The notes beneath the pieces were generated by a model. It worked only from the letters and a program-made list of their open reading frames with translations. It was not told where the DNA came from and ran no database searches. A program made the translations under genes and the position numbers. From Pinus tabuliformis (taxonomy: Eukaryota; Streptophyta; Pinopsida; Pinales; Pinaceae), in NCBI GenBank assembly GCA_031772625.1, contig CM062816.1, positions 833,070,071-833,134,070 on the forward strand: a stretch of 64,000 nucleotides of DNA. Direction: 5' to 3'. Of the stretch, positions 45,212 to 56,565 are shown piece by piece; the stretch's first letter is position 1; each line of letters opens with the position of its first letter.

Positions 45212-48200
45212 TGTTGAGAAATGTAACTAGTATCGATATTCATAATCGCTGTCTAGCTCACGACATAATGTAATTCTTATGTATTTGTCAAAAAGATAGA
45301 AAAAGAAAAATTATTGTAAAGATGAAAAGAAAATTATTATTATAAGCATGGGTTTCATGCTCAATTTATTTTGTTTCTAGGTCTGAGCACCCATTATGTG
45401 CTTCTAAGGTTTGTGTCATGAATCATAGTGCTTGTCATCTTGTATTATACCTTTCTTAGGCTTATTGTATCAAAGAAGAAATTTATTTTTGTGTCAAAAA
45501 TGTATGTTGTGCATCCACCAAGTCGGCCTCATTGAAGGGATTTGATGCAGGAGCATCTGGCACTCTTCATCAAATTTGGAATCCAAAGCGGAGCAAGGTG
45601 GACGTGGACCATCAGATCTAAAACATGGGACATTTTTGTTAAAATAGAGCTAAACTGATGGAATGGATTAAGTCTCTCGAAGACTTAATTAAATGTAATT
45701 TGCCGCATATGTATGCATATAGAGAGATTAGTTGAGAGATTTGAGGAAAGGATGTGATCGGATCCTTCACAGTGATCTGATCCAATGTTTTCTTATATAT
45801 ATATGATGAACCTGCGTGTTCAATAGAGACAGAGAGAGATAGAGCAATAGATACAGATTTGTAAGCCGAGTGAGCAAAATGTAGTCGAGAGGAGAACTGT
45901 GACTAAGGTTGAAATGCCTTAGGTTGTAATCTTACTGTGTATAATGAGTAGATGCGTGTTGTGTGGATTTCTGTGTGTGTTTATGTAATAATGCCTTTAT
46001 ATGTTATCTGTGTATATATGCGATGATGGTTTGAATCCAGTGTTAGTAGATGAGTGATCGACCATCGATCACTACGAGGATCGATGGCGATCCAAAGATA
46101 CAGAGTTAACTGTTATATATAACTGTTGTGCGTGTCGTAACAGAGCATGGCAGAGATCCGTGTTAAAACACAAAAATCCATCAAATCGAAAGAGATCAAG
46201 TCCAAGAGGAGGTTGGAGAAACGACGCACAAGATCCGTTCGATTTGGAAGATCAAGGGTCTTGATCCAATCACGATGAGTGATCGCACTTTATCGCATCG
46301 GCGAAAACCTTTCGGAGTTATTGGAACCGGACCTTGAAACAGTGCGATTGCGATTAATCGTCAACTGTCGGATCGAGAGTCAGGATCGATGGTCACGATC
46401 TAATCGCTAATCACAAATCAGAGATCGCAGGGTCAAGGGACAACAACAGTAGAAATAAGCAATGTGCGATGGGGCCGATACGCTGATAGCGATAAAGTGC
46501 CGATCGACGATCGAAAGTATTGATGATCGGGCTTCGGGGCTTCGAAGATCGGTGAATGGAGAGTGCAGTGGAAGATGGTGGTGGACCGGGAGTGCGGACT
46601 TGGCGATTTATGAACACAGGTGTATAAATTTTGAAGTTCGAGTTATGTGTTCGGGTGGTTTTTCTCGTGTAATCCATGTATCCCGATAGAGTTGAAGTCC
46701 ACGGGTTTTTAAAGCATTAATCCGATAAAGTGTTGTATGGTCCTGGTTTAAAGGCTTAAGGCCAAAGCGCTATTTAAATGCTTCCGATAGGTTTGTGGGC
46801 CCATAACCCACAGGCCTCAAGATTGAAAATTGACATGGAGAAATTGGTCTTACCCCAAAATCCCCTTTCATCAAGTGGTATCAGAGCAGGGAAGGGGAAG
46901 AAGATTTCCTGCGAGAAGGAGGAAGAGTTTGCAAGCAGAAGGAGATGAGGTACAGTTGTTGAAGTATGGTGAGTTTATGGTCTTGTGCAGATAGCGGCAA
47001 CGGAAGGTGAGAAGACTAGCAACAACCTAGAGCAAGGAGTGCTCAAGTGGTTCCAAAGAAGAGAGAACCAGAAGGATGCCAAAAGACTAAGCTCAGGAGA
47101 AAGCTAGGTGAGGTATCGTGTAGCAGAGGAAGACTATTACTGTAGAGGTTGGTTGCAGTTCACAAAATATCATGAAGGTAGTTCCACTGAGAAGTGGGTA
47201 GAATTGCTAAGGACAAGGAGAAGCATATGACCAGGAGGTCATAATTTTTTGTGCCTCGGGAGTCTGATGCAGGAGCATCTGGCACTCTTCATCAAATTCA
47301 AAATCCAAAGTGGAGCAAGGAGGATGTGGACCATCGGAGCTAAAACAGGGGACATTTCTGTTAAAATAGAGCTAAACTGATGGAATGGATTAAGTCTCTT
47401 GAAGACTTAATTAAATGTAATTTGCCACATATGTATGCATATAGAGAGATTAGTTGAGAGATTTTAGGAAAGGATGTGATCGGATCCTTCACAGTGATCC
47501 GATCCAATGTTTCCTTATATATATATGATGAACCTGCGTGTTCAATAGAGACAGAGAGAGATAGAGCAATAGATACATATTTGTAAGCCGAGTGAGCAAA
47601 ATGTAGTCAAGAGGAGAACTGTGACTAAGGCTGAAATGCGTTAGGTTGTAATTGTACTGTTTATAATGAATAGATGCGTGTTGTGTTGATTTCTATGTGC
47701 GTTTATGTAATAATGCCTTTATATGTTATCTGTGTATATATGCGATGATGGTTTGAATCCAGTGTTAGTAGATGACTGGTCGACCATCGATCACTACGAG
47801 GATCGATGGCGATCCAAAGATACAGAGTTAACTGTTATATATAATTGTTGTGCGTGTCATAACAGAGCATGGCAGAGATCCATGTTAAAACACAGAAATC
47901 CATCAAATCGAAAGAGATCAAGTCCAAGAGGAGGTTGGAGAAACGATGCACATGATCCATTGGATCTGGAAGATCAATTGTCCTGATCCAATCGCGATGA
48001 GCGATTGCACTTTATCGCATCGGAGGAAACCTTTCGGAGTTATCGAAACCGGACCTTGAAATAGTGTGATTGCGATTAATTGTCAGCGGTCAGATCGAGA
48101 CTCAGGATCGACGGTCGCGATCTAATCGCTAATCGCAAATCGGAGATCGCAGGGTCAAGGGACAACGACAATAGAAATAAGCGATGTGCGATGGGGTTGA

Positions 48201-49110
48201 TACGCTGATAGCGATAAAGCGTCGATCGACGATCAGAAGTATCGGTGATCGTGCTTCGGGGCTTCAGAGATCGGTGAATGGAGAGCGCAGCGGAAGATGG
48301 TGGAACGAGAGTGTAGACCTGGCGATTTATGAACGCGGGTGTATAAATTTTGAAGTCCGGCTTATGTGTTCGGGTGGTTTTTCCCGTGTAATCCATGTAT
48401 CCCGATAGAGTTGAAGTCCACGGGTTTTTAAAGCATTAATTCGATAAACTGTTGTATGGTCCCGGTTTAAATGCTTAAGGCCAAAGCGCTATTTAAATGC
48501 TTCCGATAGGTTTGTGGGCCCATAACACGCAAGCCTCAGGATCGAAAATTGATATGAAAGGGGAAATTGGTCTTACCCCAAAATCTCCTTTCATCAGGAT
48601 TCAACCACCTTGAAGAGACTATAAATATGCTAGGCATTCGACCTATTGTGGCATTCATCCAAGTGAAGATCGATTTGCAATCAAAAGGAAGTGTGGAGGC
48701 CTAAAGAAGGAACGAAAAAGACTTGAAGAAGGAGAAACCCTAACGAAGAAAGGAGAAACCCTAGCGAAGGAAAGGAACTCAATTTCTCTCGTGTCTGGCT
48801 CACAAGTGCGAAATTCTGGGTTGTAGGAGGGGACCGAAATTGCAGGTTTGCAGTAGAGGCCAAAATCTTGATGCATGACGCTGAAATCTGTGTTTGATGC
48901 AGTATTGAAGAGGATTGACTTTCGTTGACTTGAAGCAGATCTTGTCATCTTGGAAGGACTTTGTTGAGAGGATGACTTGGTGTATTGGAGGATGCTTTTG
49001 TCTTGGTCAAAAGGTCTTGGTTGTCTTATTGGAATTGGTCCTTGAAGAAGAGAAGAAAATTTTGGGGTTTCCCATAGATGAGGGGTTTTTCCTTGGCTGA
49101 GAGCCTACAT
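45212..49110 (+). repeat. Copia-5-like LTR, split by a non-coding LTR element
   Basis: This starts TGTTGAGAAATGTAACTAG after the tract TTAAGAGGGAG. GCATGGGTTTCATGCTCAA and GCACCCATTATGTGCTTCTA match the Copia-5 LTRs. It is interrupted at 45542 and resumes at 48602 (ACTATAAATATGC-type promoter, GAAACCCTAGCGAAGG) up to about 49110 (GGGGTTTTTCCTTGGCTGAGAG). The right end TCTCAACA is missing, so the LTR is truncated. Confidence 0.7.
45543..48596 (+). mobile_element. Non-autonomous LTR element with a 391-bp interior
   Basis: LTRs 45543-46873 (1331 bp) and 47265-48596 (1332 bp), both TGATGCAGGAGC to TTTCATCA, are flanked by perfect TSDs GGATT (45538-45542 and 48597-48601). The interior (46874-47264) starts with primer-binding site TGGTATCAGAGC and has no coding capacity, so mobilisation must be in trans. 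It is larger than a classic TRIM because of its long LTRs, and far smaller inside than a LARD. The LTRs are very similar, indicating recent movement. They carry TATATATATATGATG near 45796 and 47519. Confidence 0.95.
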
Positions 49111-49590
49111 CCTCAAGGAGGAGGTTAATCAAGGACCCTATTGGGTGGTTTCAACCTCTAAGGGAGTGACAGGTTCATGATACATCCGTCATATGGTTGG
49201 TGTCATGTGATATAGTGATGGAAAAAAGTGGGGCATCAGGGGAAGGCTCGAAGCCAAATGCCATGGTACAAGGGTAGCTATGATGAGGGAATTCCACACT
49301 TTGGTGTATAGATGTAGGAGGGAGCAATCGTGGTACGTGAGTTATGCCTGCCTTTGTTTTCCACCCTTCTTTGTATGCCTTTTGCCTTTTATTGGTTTTC
49401 CTTTTATAACTGCTCGAGGCTCCAAGGGATGAGAGCATGATGCGAATGATATAGAAGTGGATACCCCGTTTAAGGCTGGGCAGTTCATCGCTCACCATGG
49501 TTTGGGATGATCATGTGTTCCTTAATGATGCAGGGGGCACTATAGATGCCCTAGAAACCAGGGTGATGGCCATAATTATAGGGGCTAGAG
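49111..49590. other. No recognisable gene
   Basis: About 480 bp with no protein family. The sequence continues past hAT-3 at 51202. GGCTAGAG at 49583-49590 is the left TSD of hAT-3. Confidence 0.5.
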
Positions 49591-51201
49591 CTATGTTGCG
49601 GGGGAGCCCCCCCCCCCGGACCTCTCTATTAACCTGGCCCTTAGAAGGTGGTAAATTGATTAACAAAAGTGGGCGTCTAAAGATGATAGAGAGTGTGGGT
49701 AAATTTAGGAACCAAAGGTGGCATGGATCTCGCTCCCAATCCGCACTCCCGATGGGAGCGACTCGGGAGCGGGTTTGGAGCGCGCTCCCGAAATCGTTCC
49801 CGAAATGGGAGCGATTTCGGGAGCGCGCTCCCTAAATTTTTTTTTCGCTCCCTGCCTTTTCGGGAGCGTTTTGCCTTTTTTGCAATTTTTTTTTGTAGTA
49901 ATGTTTGAAATGCAATTTTTTTTGAAAGAAACAAATAATTTTTGAGTGGGGCAATTTAAGAATTTAACATTACCATGAATAGCATATCAATACTAGGGCA
50001 TAGCATAGCATAGCATATATAATATTCATAGCATAGCATATATAATATTCATTTTCATCCTTTTACTTAAATTTTTAACATTACCATGAAATGACTCAGA
50101 ATGTTTGAGAGTGGTTCCGACCTCATTGGATTTCATATGGAGAAAATAGAATTTTAGATTTCATTCAAAATCCAGCAGACTTATTAGTTTTTCAAGATTT
50201 CAGGATTGAAGGATTGCAATGTTTCCATTGACTTTTGTCATGTATTAGGGTATGGAACTCATATTTAATCAAGAACACCAATCCTTATATGTACCTTGAT
50301 GTTAGTGACATTGTTTGTCGAACTCCTCTATCATGACCCTCCTAAAAATGTACGCATCACTCAAACAAAACCTTGACTTGACATGCTATGCTTATTCTAT
50401 CTTATGTTAATGCTTAGAGGGTGATATTAATGACAAAGATCCCTACAGAAACAGAGGTAATGACAAAGATACCTCTGGATATTAATGCTTAGAGGGTGAT
50501 ATTAATGACAAAGATCCTGATTTTCCAACAAGACTAAAAAATTAGACATTTCTCGTGGTGGCAAGAGGCCCAAGCATAAGAAATAGATAATAGATTTACT
50601 TCTCTTTTCTAGTTTCTAGTAACTTTTATAACTATTGACTCTTTCATATTTATTATGATATTTTTTTAAACAATATATGACAATTTAAGTTTGAAGTTGG
50701 CAATTATAACTCATTAGTAATGAATTATGAATATGATGCTTCATGAAAATTGAAAGTTGTTTCATTTCATTTTATAACATTTCATTTCATATTAGATATT
50801 ATTTGTTGTAATGGTTACACTTAGCTTACAAGTACAACTTTGGTGATCAATGATGATAAATGTTATATGTTGAATTTTGAAAGCTTGAAACTTTAAGATT
50901 GATGAATCATGAGACTCAATATGTTGTATGTTACTAACTTGTGGATGTGGTTGATGAAGATTATAACTTCTAGATGATTGTTGTTGTATGGTTCAATCTA
51001 TGTTTTTTTATGTTTTTAATATCTAATTCATTATTCTACATGTTTTTGTTGACATATATGTATCAAAATATAAAAAATATATACATAATATAAAAAACGC
51101 TTCGGGATTCGCTTCCCAAACCGGGAGCTTCTGAAATTGTCGCTCCTGCTCCCGTTTTCGCTCTTGCTCTCCGCTTTCACCCCCGCTCCCAAGTAACATT
51201 G
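49591..51201 (+). mobile_element. hAT-3: decayed hAT element
   Basis: This 1611-bp element lies between perfect 8-bp TSDs GGCTAGAG (49583-49590 and 51202-51209). Ends CTATGTTGCGGGGGAGC and GCTCCCAAGTAACATTG are imperfect inverted repeats. The left array (49730-49868) is packed with GGGAGCG/CGCTCCC and two GGAGCGCGCTCC palindromes (49777-49788 and inside 49819-49832). The right array is 51098-51190. A short frame ending LDISRGGKRPKHKK then stop (about 50536-50589) looks like the C-terminus of a lost transposase. A reversed DR copy (49954-50530) occupies its middle. Confidence 0.92.
49954..50530 (-). repeat. Dispersed repeat DR, copy 3 (reverse), rearranged
   Basis: Contains TTTTAACATTACCATGAAATGACTC, TTTCATATGGAGAAAATAGAATTT and CCTTGATGTTAGTGAC in reverse DR order. 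Near 50000-50050 a CATAGCATAGCATATATAATATT stretch is duplicated, and near 50430-50515 the AATGACAAAGAT end is repeated. It lies inside hAT-3. Confidence 0.75.
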
Positions 51202-51414
51202 GGCTAGAGTCCATGTTGGCTTTTGCCCATGTGCTAAATTTGTATGTTGTTGTCATATTTTGCATTTTATGGTACATTTCATGTTGAGAGGGGCCAAATT
51301 ATGCTTTTTTACTTTCTTTTTAGTTGCGTCAACCTCTAGGGCATCGTTTTAGGCTCGACCCAAAGTGTGGACAAGGGGAAGGGGAGGCTAACTCCTTGTG
51401 GACCCAATGGACAA
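51202..51414. other. Short spacer after hAT-3
   Basis: Continues the sequence interrupted at 49590. Nothing recognisable before repeat R copy 2. Confidence 0.4.
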
Positions 51415-51915
51415 ATGTGGACCCAAATAGGAAGTATGTGGAAAGGGGTTATAATGAGCGGAGGGGAGTGATGTATGTGGTGTTGGGAAGTGGTACCACA
51501 CAACCAAAGTCAGCGTTTCCCATGTAGTGCCATTCCTAAAGCTAGTAGCCAATAAAAGAGATCCCACGGGACTAGGATACAAGGTTAACCATCAAGCTGG
51601 ACAAGGGGACAATAGTACAAAGAAAGCCAATTTGTTTTGCTTAATCCCCCCACCAATCCATGCCCAGAAGTGTCCATGATAAGTAAGCAAAGATATCCAA
51701 CTACTTAATGAAAGCCATACCTTCGGGGTTGGAAGACCCACCTTCAAACATACGATCATAATAAATGGGTGATGATACATAATAGTCGACTCACGTGGTG
51801 GAGATGATGGCACATCGAGCTATTTGGTGTCTGCAAGGGGCTACTGACTGAAGACAATCTAGGAGAATAATTTCTCTTATGGGTGTCACCCACAGGTGGT
51901 GGCTAACATTTCGCT
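51415..51915. repeat. Dispersed repeat R, copy 2
   Basis: Matches copy 1 (15-520) and copy 3 (53599-53975) in order and orientation, from TGTGGACCCA to GGGTGTCACCCACAGGTGGTGG. Together with copy 3 it brackets the broken gene at 52233-53604 as direct repeats. Confidence 0.8.
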
Positions 51916-52232
51916 CCAACTGGGACATGATACCTCAGTAGAGTGCACGTACGTACTCAAACGGGTAGGTCATGAGAGCACCAACAATCTCTTGGGATCA
52001 CAAACGTGTTACCTGCACATCAAAGTGTAAGCACATGGGGCAACACGTTTCCACAACATCTTATGATTGCCCATGCTTATGTTAGGCCATCAAAATGAAC
52101 AAGAAATAAGTTTTTACTCTAAATGCATTTATATTCTAAATGCACCTACTCTAGCATGATGAAAGAATATGATGTTAGTGCTAATGCAAAAAAACAAAAT
52201 GCAATGCACCCTACTCCAACACGCATATTACA
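51916..52232. other. Spacer between repeat R and the unknown gene
   Basis: AT-rich with no recognisable feature. It would be the 3' flank of the minus-strand frame that begins above 53111. Confidence 0.4.
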
Positions 52233-53604
52233 TTATGGAAGTGCCAAAGTGTAATCATAGATCCAATGCAATAAATATATCAATTGATCAATATAAGAAC
52301 ACTTGCCTCTATGATTATTCACACAACAGACCCAAAAGCAAAAATGGGAAGAAAAATATGAGGGTTTATGAGGGCGGGAGGTGGGAAAATAGGAGACCCA
52401 TAGGTCATGGAAAGGAACCGTAGAGGAAGGGAAGGATACCAACTGACAAGATTGAATTTTCCCCTCTAACCAGAAAATGGAAATGTCACTAATCAAGTAC
52501 GTGAACCTTTGATGAAGAACTATCTCGGGCCTGTCATCCTCAAGGTGCGAAGGAGTGAATGGCTCAGACAAATTTAAAATGATATCATCTTGATTATTGG
52601 GAAAACAAGGGGTGGAACCATCGTTATACCTAGGGAAAAACCATGATTCTCCACTTTTCATATGGGAAACCAACTCTTCCTCAAAACTATGAAAATGAAC
52701 TTCATCACAAGCATCCACTTCCGGGCCAGGAACACAATAAGGGGAGGACTGCTCAAACATGAATAAAAACCCTTTATTGGTGGCATGGCTATAGGAAGCA
52801 TCTTCATTTATCCGTTTTGCACGAGAGCTATTGCGATTATCCACAATGGTGGAAAGCTCCTCTTTGACCAAATTGTTGTCATATTGAAACATAAAGAAAC
52901 CTTTCGAGTCATTAGGAAGGGCTTCATAAGGACCAATATTGTCAATCAGAAGGGGCAAAATATTTTCTTCTTCCTTAGGTTCATGGAATTGAGATACTAA
53001 GGGGCCTTCATTTTTACCATAATCATACCCAATTCCCCAATCAACAGCGCAAAAATCACTCATAGATTCTTCATCCAATTGATGATTACGATCTTCCTCA
53101 GAATCATCCAATTCTTCACAATGGATTTAATGTTGGCTAAGCTGCAAATCTTCCTCTTCCTTGTTAGGGAGGAAAATTCTTCCTCTTCCTTCTTTTCTTG
53201 AAGAATATTACTCAAGGTATTTACTACATAATTCTAGTAGGACACTTCTAGAAGGAGGGCATCCGTAGGGTTCTTATTATATTCACATTTCATATAATAG
53301 AACCTCTTTTCTTGGTCATTTAAGTGGGTGAAAACCTCCTTGGTGCTATATGCTGCCATAAGTTGCTTGCAAGACTCATGATATTCCACCGTTCTTTCTT
53401 GCAATACCTTGAGACTCTTAGGATCAAAATCCCCATCTTCCTCGGACGAGAGTTTTTAAGATCATCATTGTTAATTCCCATATTTGCATTGGACAATTCC
53501 TCTGCATCTTCTTTGCTTTCTTGGTCATCCAAATCTTGTATGATTTCTTCAAGCAAGGTGCCATGCTTTTCTTTAATTGCATGACACAAGGAATTTAGTG
53601 CCAC
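52233..53604 (-). pseudogene. Broken gene of unknown function, acidic protein
   Basis: On the minus strand a coding-like path runs from about 53604 (or upstream, in repeat R) to 52233. It reads ALNSLCHAIKEKHGTLLEEI with an acidic helix-rich stretch, shifts frame near 53455 (EEDGDFDPKSLKVLQERTVE, then STKEVFTHLNDQEKRFYYM) and meets a stop near 53240. It shifts again into a 292-codon frame (53111-52233: LDDSEEDRNHQLDEES, GYDYGKNEGPLVSQF, TPSHLEDDRPEIVLHQRF). The last roughly 60 codons look less protein-like. I do not recognise the family. Amino-acid make-up suggests a once-real acidic protein of about 400-450 residues. Direct repeats R on both sides suggest an element-borne gene. Confidence 0.5.
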
Positions 53605-53975
53605 TCCTAAAGCTAGTAGCCAATAAAGGAGATCCCACAGGACTAGGATACAAGGTTAACTGCCAAGTTGGACATGGGGACAAGAGTACAAACCAAGCCC
53701 ATTCATTTTGCTGATTTCTCCCACCAATCCATGCCCATAAGTTTCCATTGATAAGTAAGAAAAGATACCCAACTACACAATGAAAGCCATACCTTCGAGG
53801 TTGGAAGGCCCACCTTCAAACATATGATCATAACAGATGGGCGAGGATACATAATAGCTGGCTCAGGTGGCAGAGATGGTGGCACATCGAGCTATCTGGC
53901 GGCTGCTAGTTGTTGATTGAAGACAATCTAGGAGAAAAATTCTCCTATGGGTGTCACACATAGGTGGTGGGTAAT
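53599..53975. repeat. Dispersed repeat R, copy 3
   Basis: Matches copy 2 from GTGCCACTCCTAAAGCTAGTAGCC to the end GGTGGTGGGTAAT, but lacks the first 115 bp or so, where the unknown gene begins instead. It overlaps the 5' end of that gene's open frame by a few bases. Confidence 0.8.
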
Positions 53976-55647
53976 AGGGACCTCACAGCCTCTTCACTAG
54001 TATGGCTAAGGAGCACAAAGACCTACTTGTGGAGCTTGGTGACAATGCTAAGTATGCAATAAATGGTGTGGGTAGCATACATTTCCAGATGGATTTAGGT
54101 TGTGCTACGAAGGTGAATGAAGTGTTGTATGTACCAAGGGTTGAGAAGAACTTATTCTCAATCTCGACTATGTATGACAAGGGTTTTGAGATCAACTTTA
54201 CAGGTGGCACAGAGGGTAACTTGTTGAGAGGATAATTATACGATTTGTAGTGCATGATAGTTGCAGCTTGTGTGAGCTGTGGCATAGGAGGCTTGATCAC
54301 TTGCACTATAGAGCTTTACCATTGTTGCGGGAGATGGTCATTGGTCTTCCAGAGTTTAGTTAAAGTAGGACGAAGTGTGAAAGGGATGTGCACTTAGCAA
54401 GTACGCTAAGGTTGCATTTCCAAGTAGTGAGAGCAAGTTCAAGGGTGTGTTGGACTTGATACATTCAGATGTGTGTGGCCCTAGGTCAGTGGAGTTTGTG
54501 ACGAGGTATTGCTATCATGTAATATTCATAGATTATTTCTTTAGGAGGACATGTATATAATTCTTGAAGGCCAAAGATGATGTTTTCAATCAGTCTCAAG
54601 AGTTTAAGGCTTTTTTGGAGACGCAGATGCAGAAGAAGATCAAATTTCTCAGATCAAACAATGGGGGTGAGTATGTCTCCAATGAGTTCAAGAATGTTTG
54701 CAAGGAGGCAGGAATATAAAAGTGCTGACAATGCCATATAATTTGCAGCGAAATGGAGTGGCATTGAGGAAGAATATGGCCATCATCGGAGTAGCCAGAT
54801 ATATGATCAATGATCAGGATTTGCCTATGTTCTTGTGGGTAGAGGCATTCAACATGATTGTCTATTTGCAAAATAGGAGTCCTGACAAAGTTTTGGAGGA
54901 CAAGATTCATCAAGAGGTTGCCACAGGAGTGAAACTAGAGGTTTACCACCTTTGCATCTTCGGTAGTATAAATCATGTCGACATACCAGAAGGGCACTAA
55001 GTTGGAGCCCTTAGCAGAAAAGGGCATCTTTGTTGGATGCAACAAGACTTAAAGGCCTATGGGGTCTACATTCCAGTATGGAGGAAGACAATGGCTAGTA
55101 GGGATGTCAGATTTGAAGAGGGTAGGACCTTTAGGAGGCCATGTGGGTTGGATCTAGCAATGGCAAAGGATTAGGAATGAGAGGCTCTGAAGACTGAGGA
55201 GTGACCAACAACACTAGTAGCAGGGACACAATCTTCTCACTAAGAGGAGGATTGAGATATTCCTTCGTGCTTTGTCAGGTGGAGGCCAAGATGGGCCATG
55301 TAGACTTTGAGGGATGCAGAGGAGCATCTAATGCTTCTAGCAACACCTTTAGGGAGAGCAGACCACAAAGAAGATTTTTTGATTACATGGCCTTGATGAG
55401 AAACATCAGTGCGTTCGAACGTTCTACTTTTGAGGATGCAGTCGACCATCAAGTTTGGAGGGATGCAATGGTGGAGTACAACTCCATCATGAACAATGAT
55501 GTCTGGGAAATTGCATGAAGTCCCAAGTGGAAATCAATGGTCACTTCTCGATGGATCTATAAGATCAAACATGCAACAAATGGTAGTATTGAAAAGCATA
55601 AGGCGAGGTTCGTGGTGAGAGGGTTCTCCTAGAAGGAGGGAGTATAC
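53976..55647 (+). pseudogene. Copia-4 pol fragment (pre-integrase, integrase, start of RT)
   Basis: Plus-strand pieces read GVGSIHFQMDLG and VLYVPRVEKNLFSISTMYDKG (pre-integrase), then CELWHRRLDHLHYRAL. HSDVCGP-like and LRSNNGGEYVSNEF are integrase, where the usual Asp of the SDNG motif is Asn. ICS-like YLQNRSPDKVLEDK follows, then FEDAVDHQVWRDAM and SRWIYKIKHATNGS (RT start). It breaks off at KEGV where an LTR fragment begins (55648). gag, protease, most of RT, RNase H and both own LTRs are absent. Many stops show it is old. Confidence 0.82.
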
Positions 55648-55895
55648 TGTAATATTCCTAGGGAATTTTTATAGTAAATAACAAAGAAAACATAGACATA
55701 AGAATCATGAAAATCAAACACATGAATCAATCCACGAAATTGCACCAAAAACTGCACGGCTGAGCCATTTTATTATAATATGAAGAGGGTACAATGAGGT
55801 GCTAGAAAGAGTGCACCTGGGCTTGCTCAAGGCAAGCTAGCTAAGCCCAAATGAACAATAAGAAATCCCTCTCAAATCTACTACTGCTCTATGTT
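55648..55895 (-). repeat. LTR fragment related to Gypsy-2 LTRs
   Basis: TGTAATATTCCTAGGGAA, CCAAAAACTGCACGGCTGAG, CCATTTTATT, GGTACAATGAGGTGCT and CAAGGCAAGCTAGCTAA follow the order of the Gypsy-2 LTR starting at 30064, but with clear divergence. It is truncated on the right by the DR repeat and has interrupted Copia-4 at its left. It represents a second member of the Gypsy-2 family. Confidence 0.75.
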
Positions 55896-55904
55896 GGGAT
55901 CTTT

Positions 55905-56365
55905 GTCATTAATATAGCCCTCTAAGCAATTAATGTAATATAGAAAATATGTACAATGTGAAGTCAAGATTTTGTTTGAGTGATGAGTACATGTTTAGTA
56001 GGGTCATGATAGAGGAGTTCGACAACCAATGTCGCGAACATCAAGGTACATAGAGAGCTTGGTGCTCTTGATTAAATATGAGTCCCATACCCTAAGTGCA
56101 TGACAAAATCCAATGGAAACATTGCAATCGCCCCAATCCTGAAATCTTGAAAAATTGATAAGTGTGCTAGGTTTTGAATGAGATCTAAAATTCTACTTTC
56201 TCCATATGAAATCCAATGAGGTCAAAACCACTCTCAAGCATCTTGAGTCATTTCATGGTAATGCTAAAAATTTAAGTAAAAGTGAGACATTCTCCTTTAT
56301 TTTTCATTTTCATCTTTTTACTTTAAGAATTTAACATTACCATGAATTGCATATCAATAATAGGC
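55905..56365 (+). repeat. Dispersed repeat DR, copy 4 (most complete)
   Basis: Runs without interruption from TTGGGATCTTTGTCATTAA to TGCATATCAATAATAGG, including CAAAATCCAATGGAAACATT, CCCCAATCCTGAAATC and the hairpin arms. This copy defines the family's order and the empty site of Copia-1. Confidence 0.85.
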
Positions 56366-56565
56366 ACATAAGCTTGAATATTAGGTTGGCCTATTCAAAA
56401 ACTCTTATTTCTTTGATTTTTTTTGCATTTGAAACTTCTTCGTGACAAATTTTGTGAAAAAAACCAAGGAGCAAATTATTTTTGTGGGAGCATTCTCTTG
56501 GGTCGCTCCTGATTGGCTCCTGCTCTGAGTGCGCTCTCGGAGTGATTCGAAGGGGGGGTGGGGGG
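56366..56565 (+). mobile_element. Remnant of a GGGAGCG-type hAT element, left portion
   Basis: GGGAGCATTCTC, GTCGCTCCTG, GGCTCCTGCTC and GTGCGCTCTCGG (56487-56540) are decayed copies of the GGGAGCG motif of hAT-3, followed by a G-rich run. Copia-5 inserted in the G-run. The right end is at 62203-62227. No left inverted repeat or TSD is recognisable. Confidence 0.5.

Noticed and set aside
51415..53975. Repeats R copies 2 and 3 interpreted as a pair of LTRs
   Set aside because: No TG/CA ends, primer-binding site or polypurine tract was found, copy 3 lacks the first part, and the gene's frame runs into the repeat. I kept them as direct repeats only.
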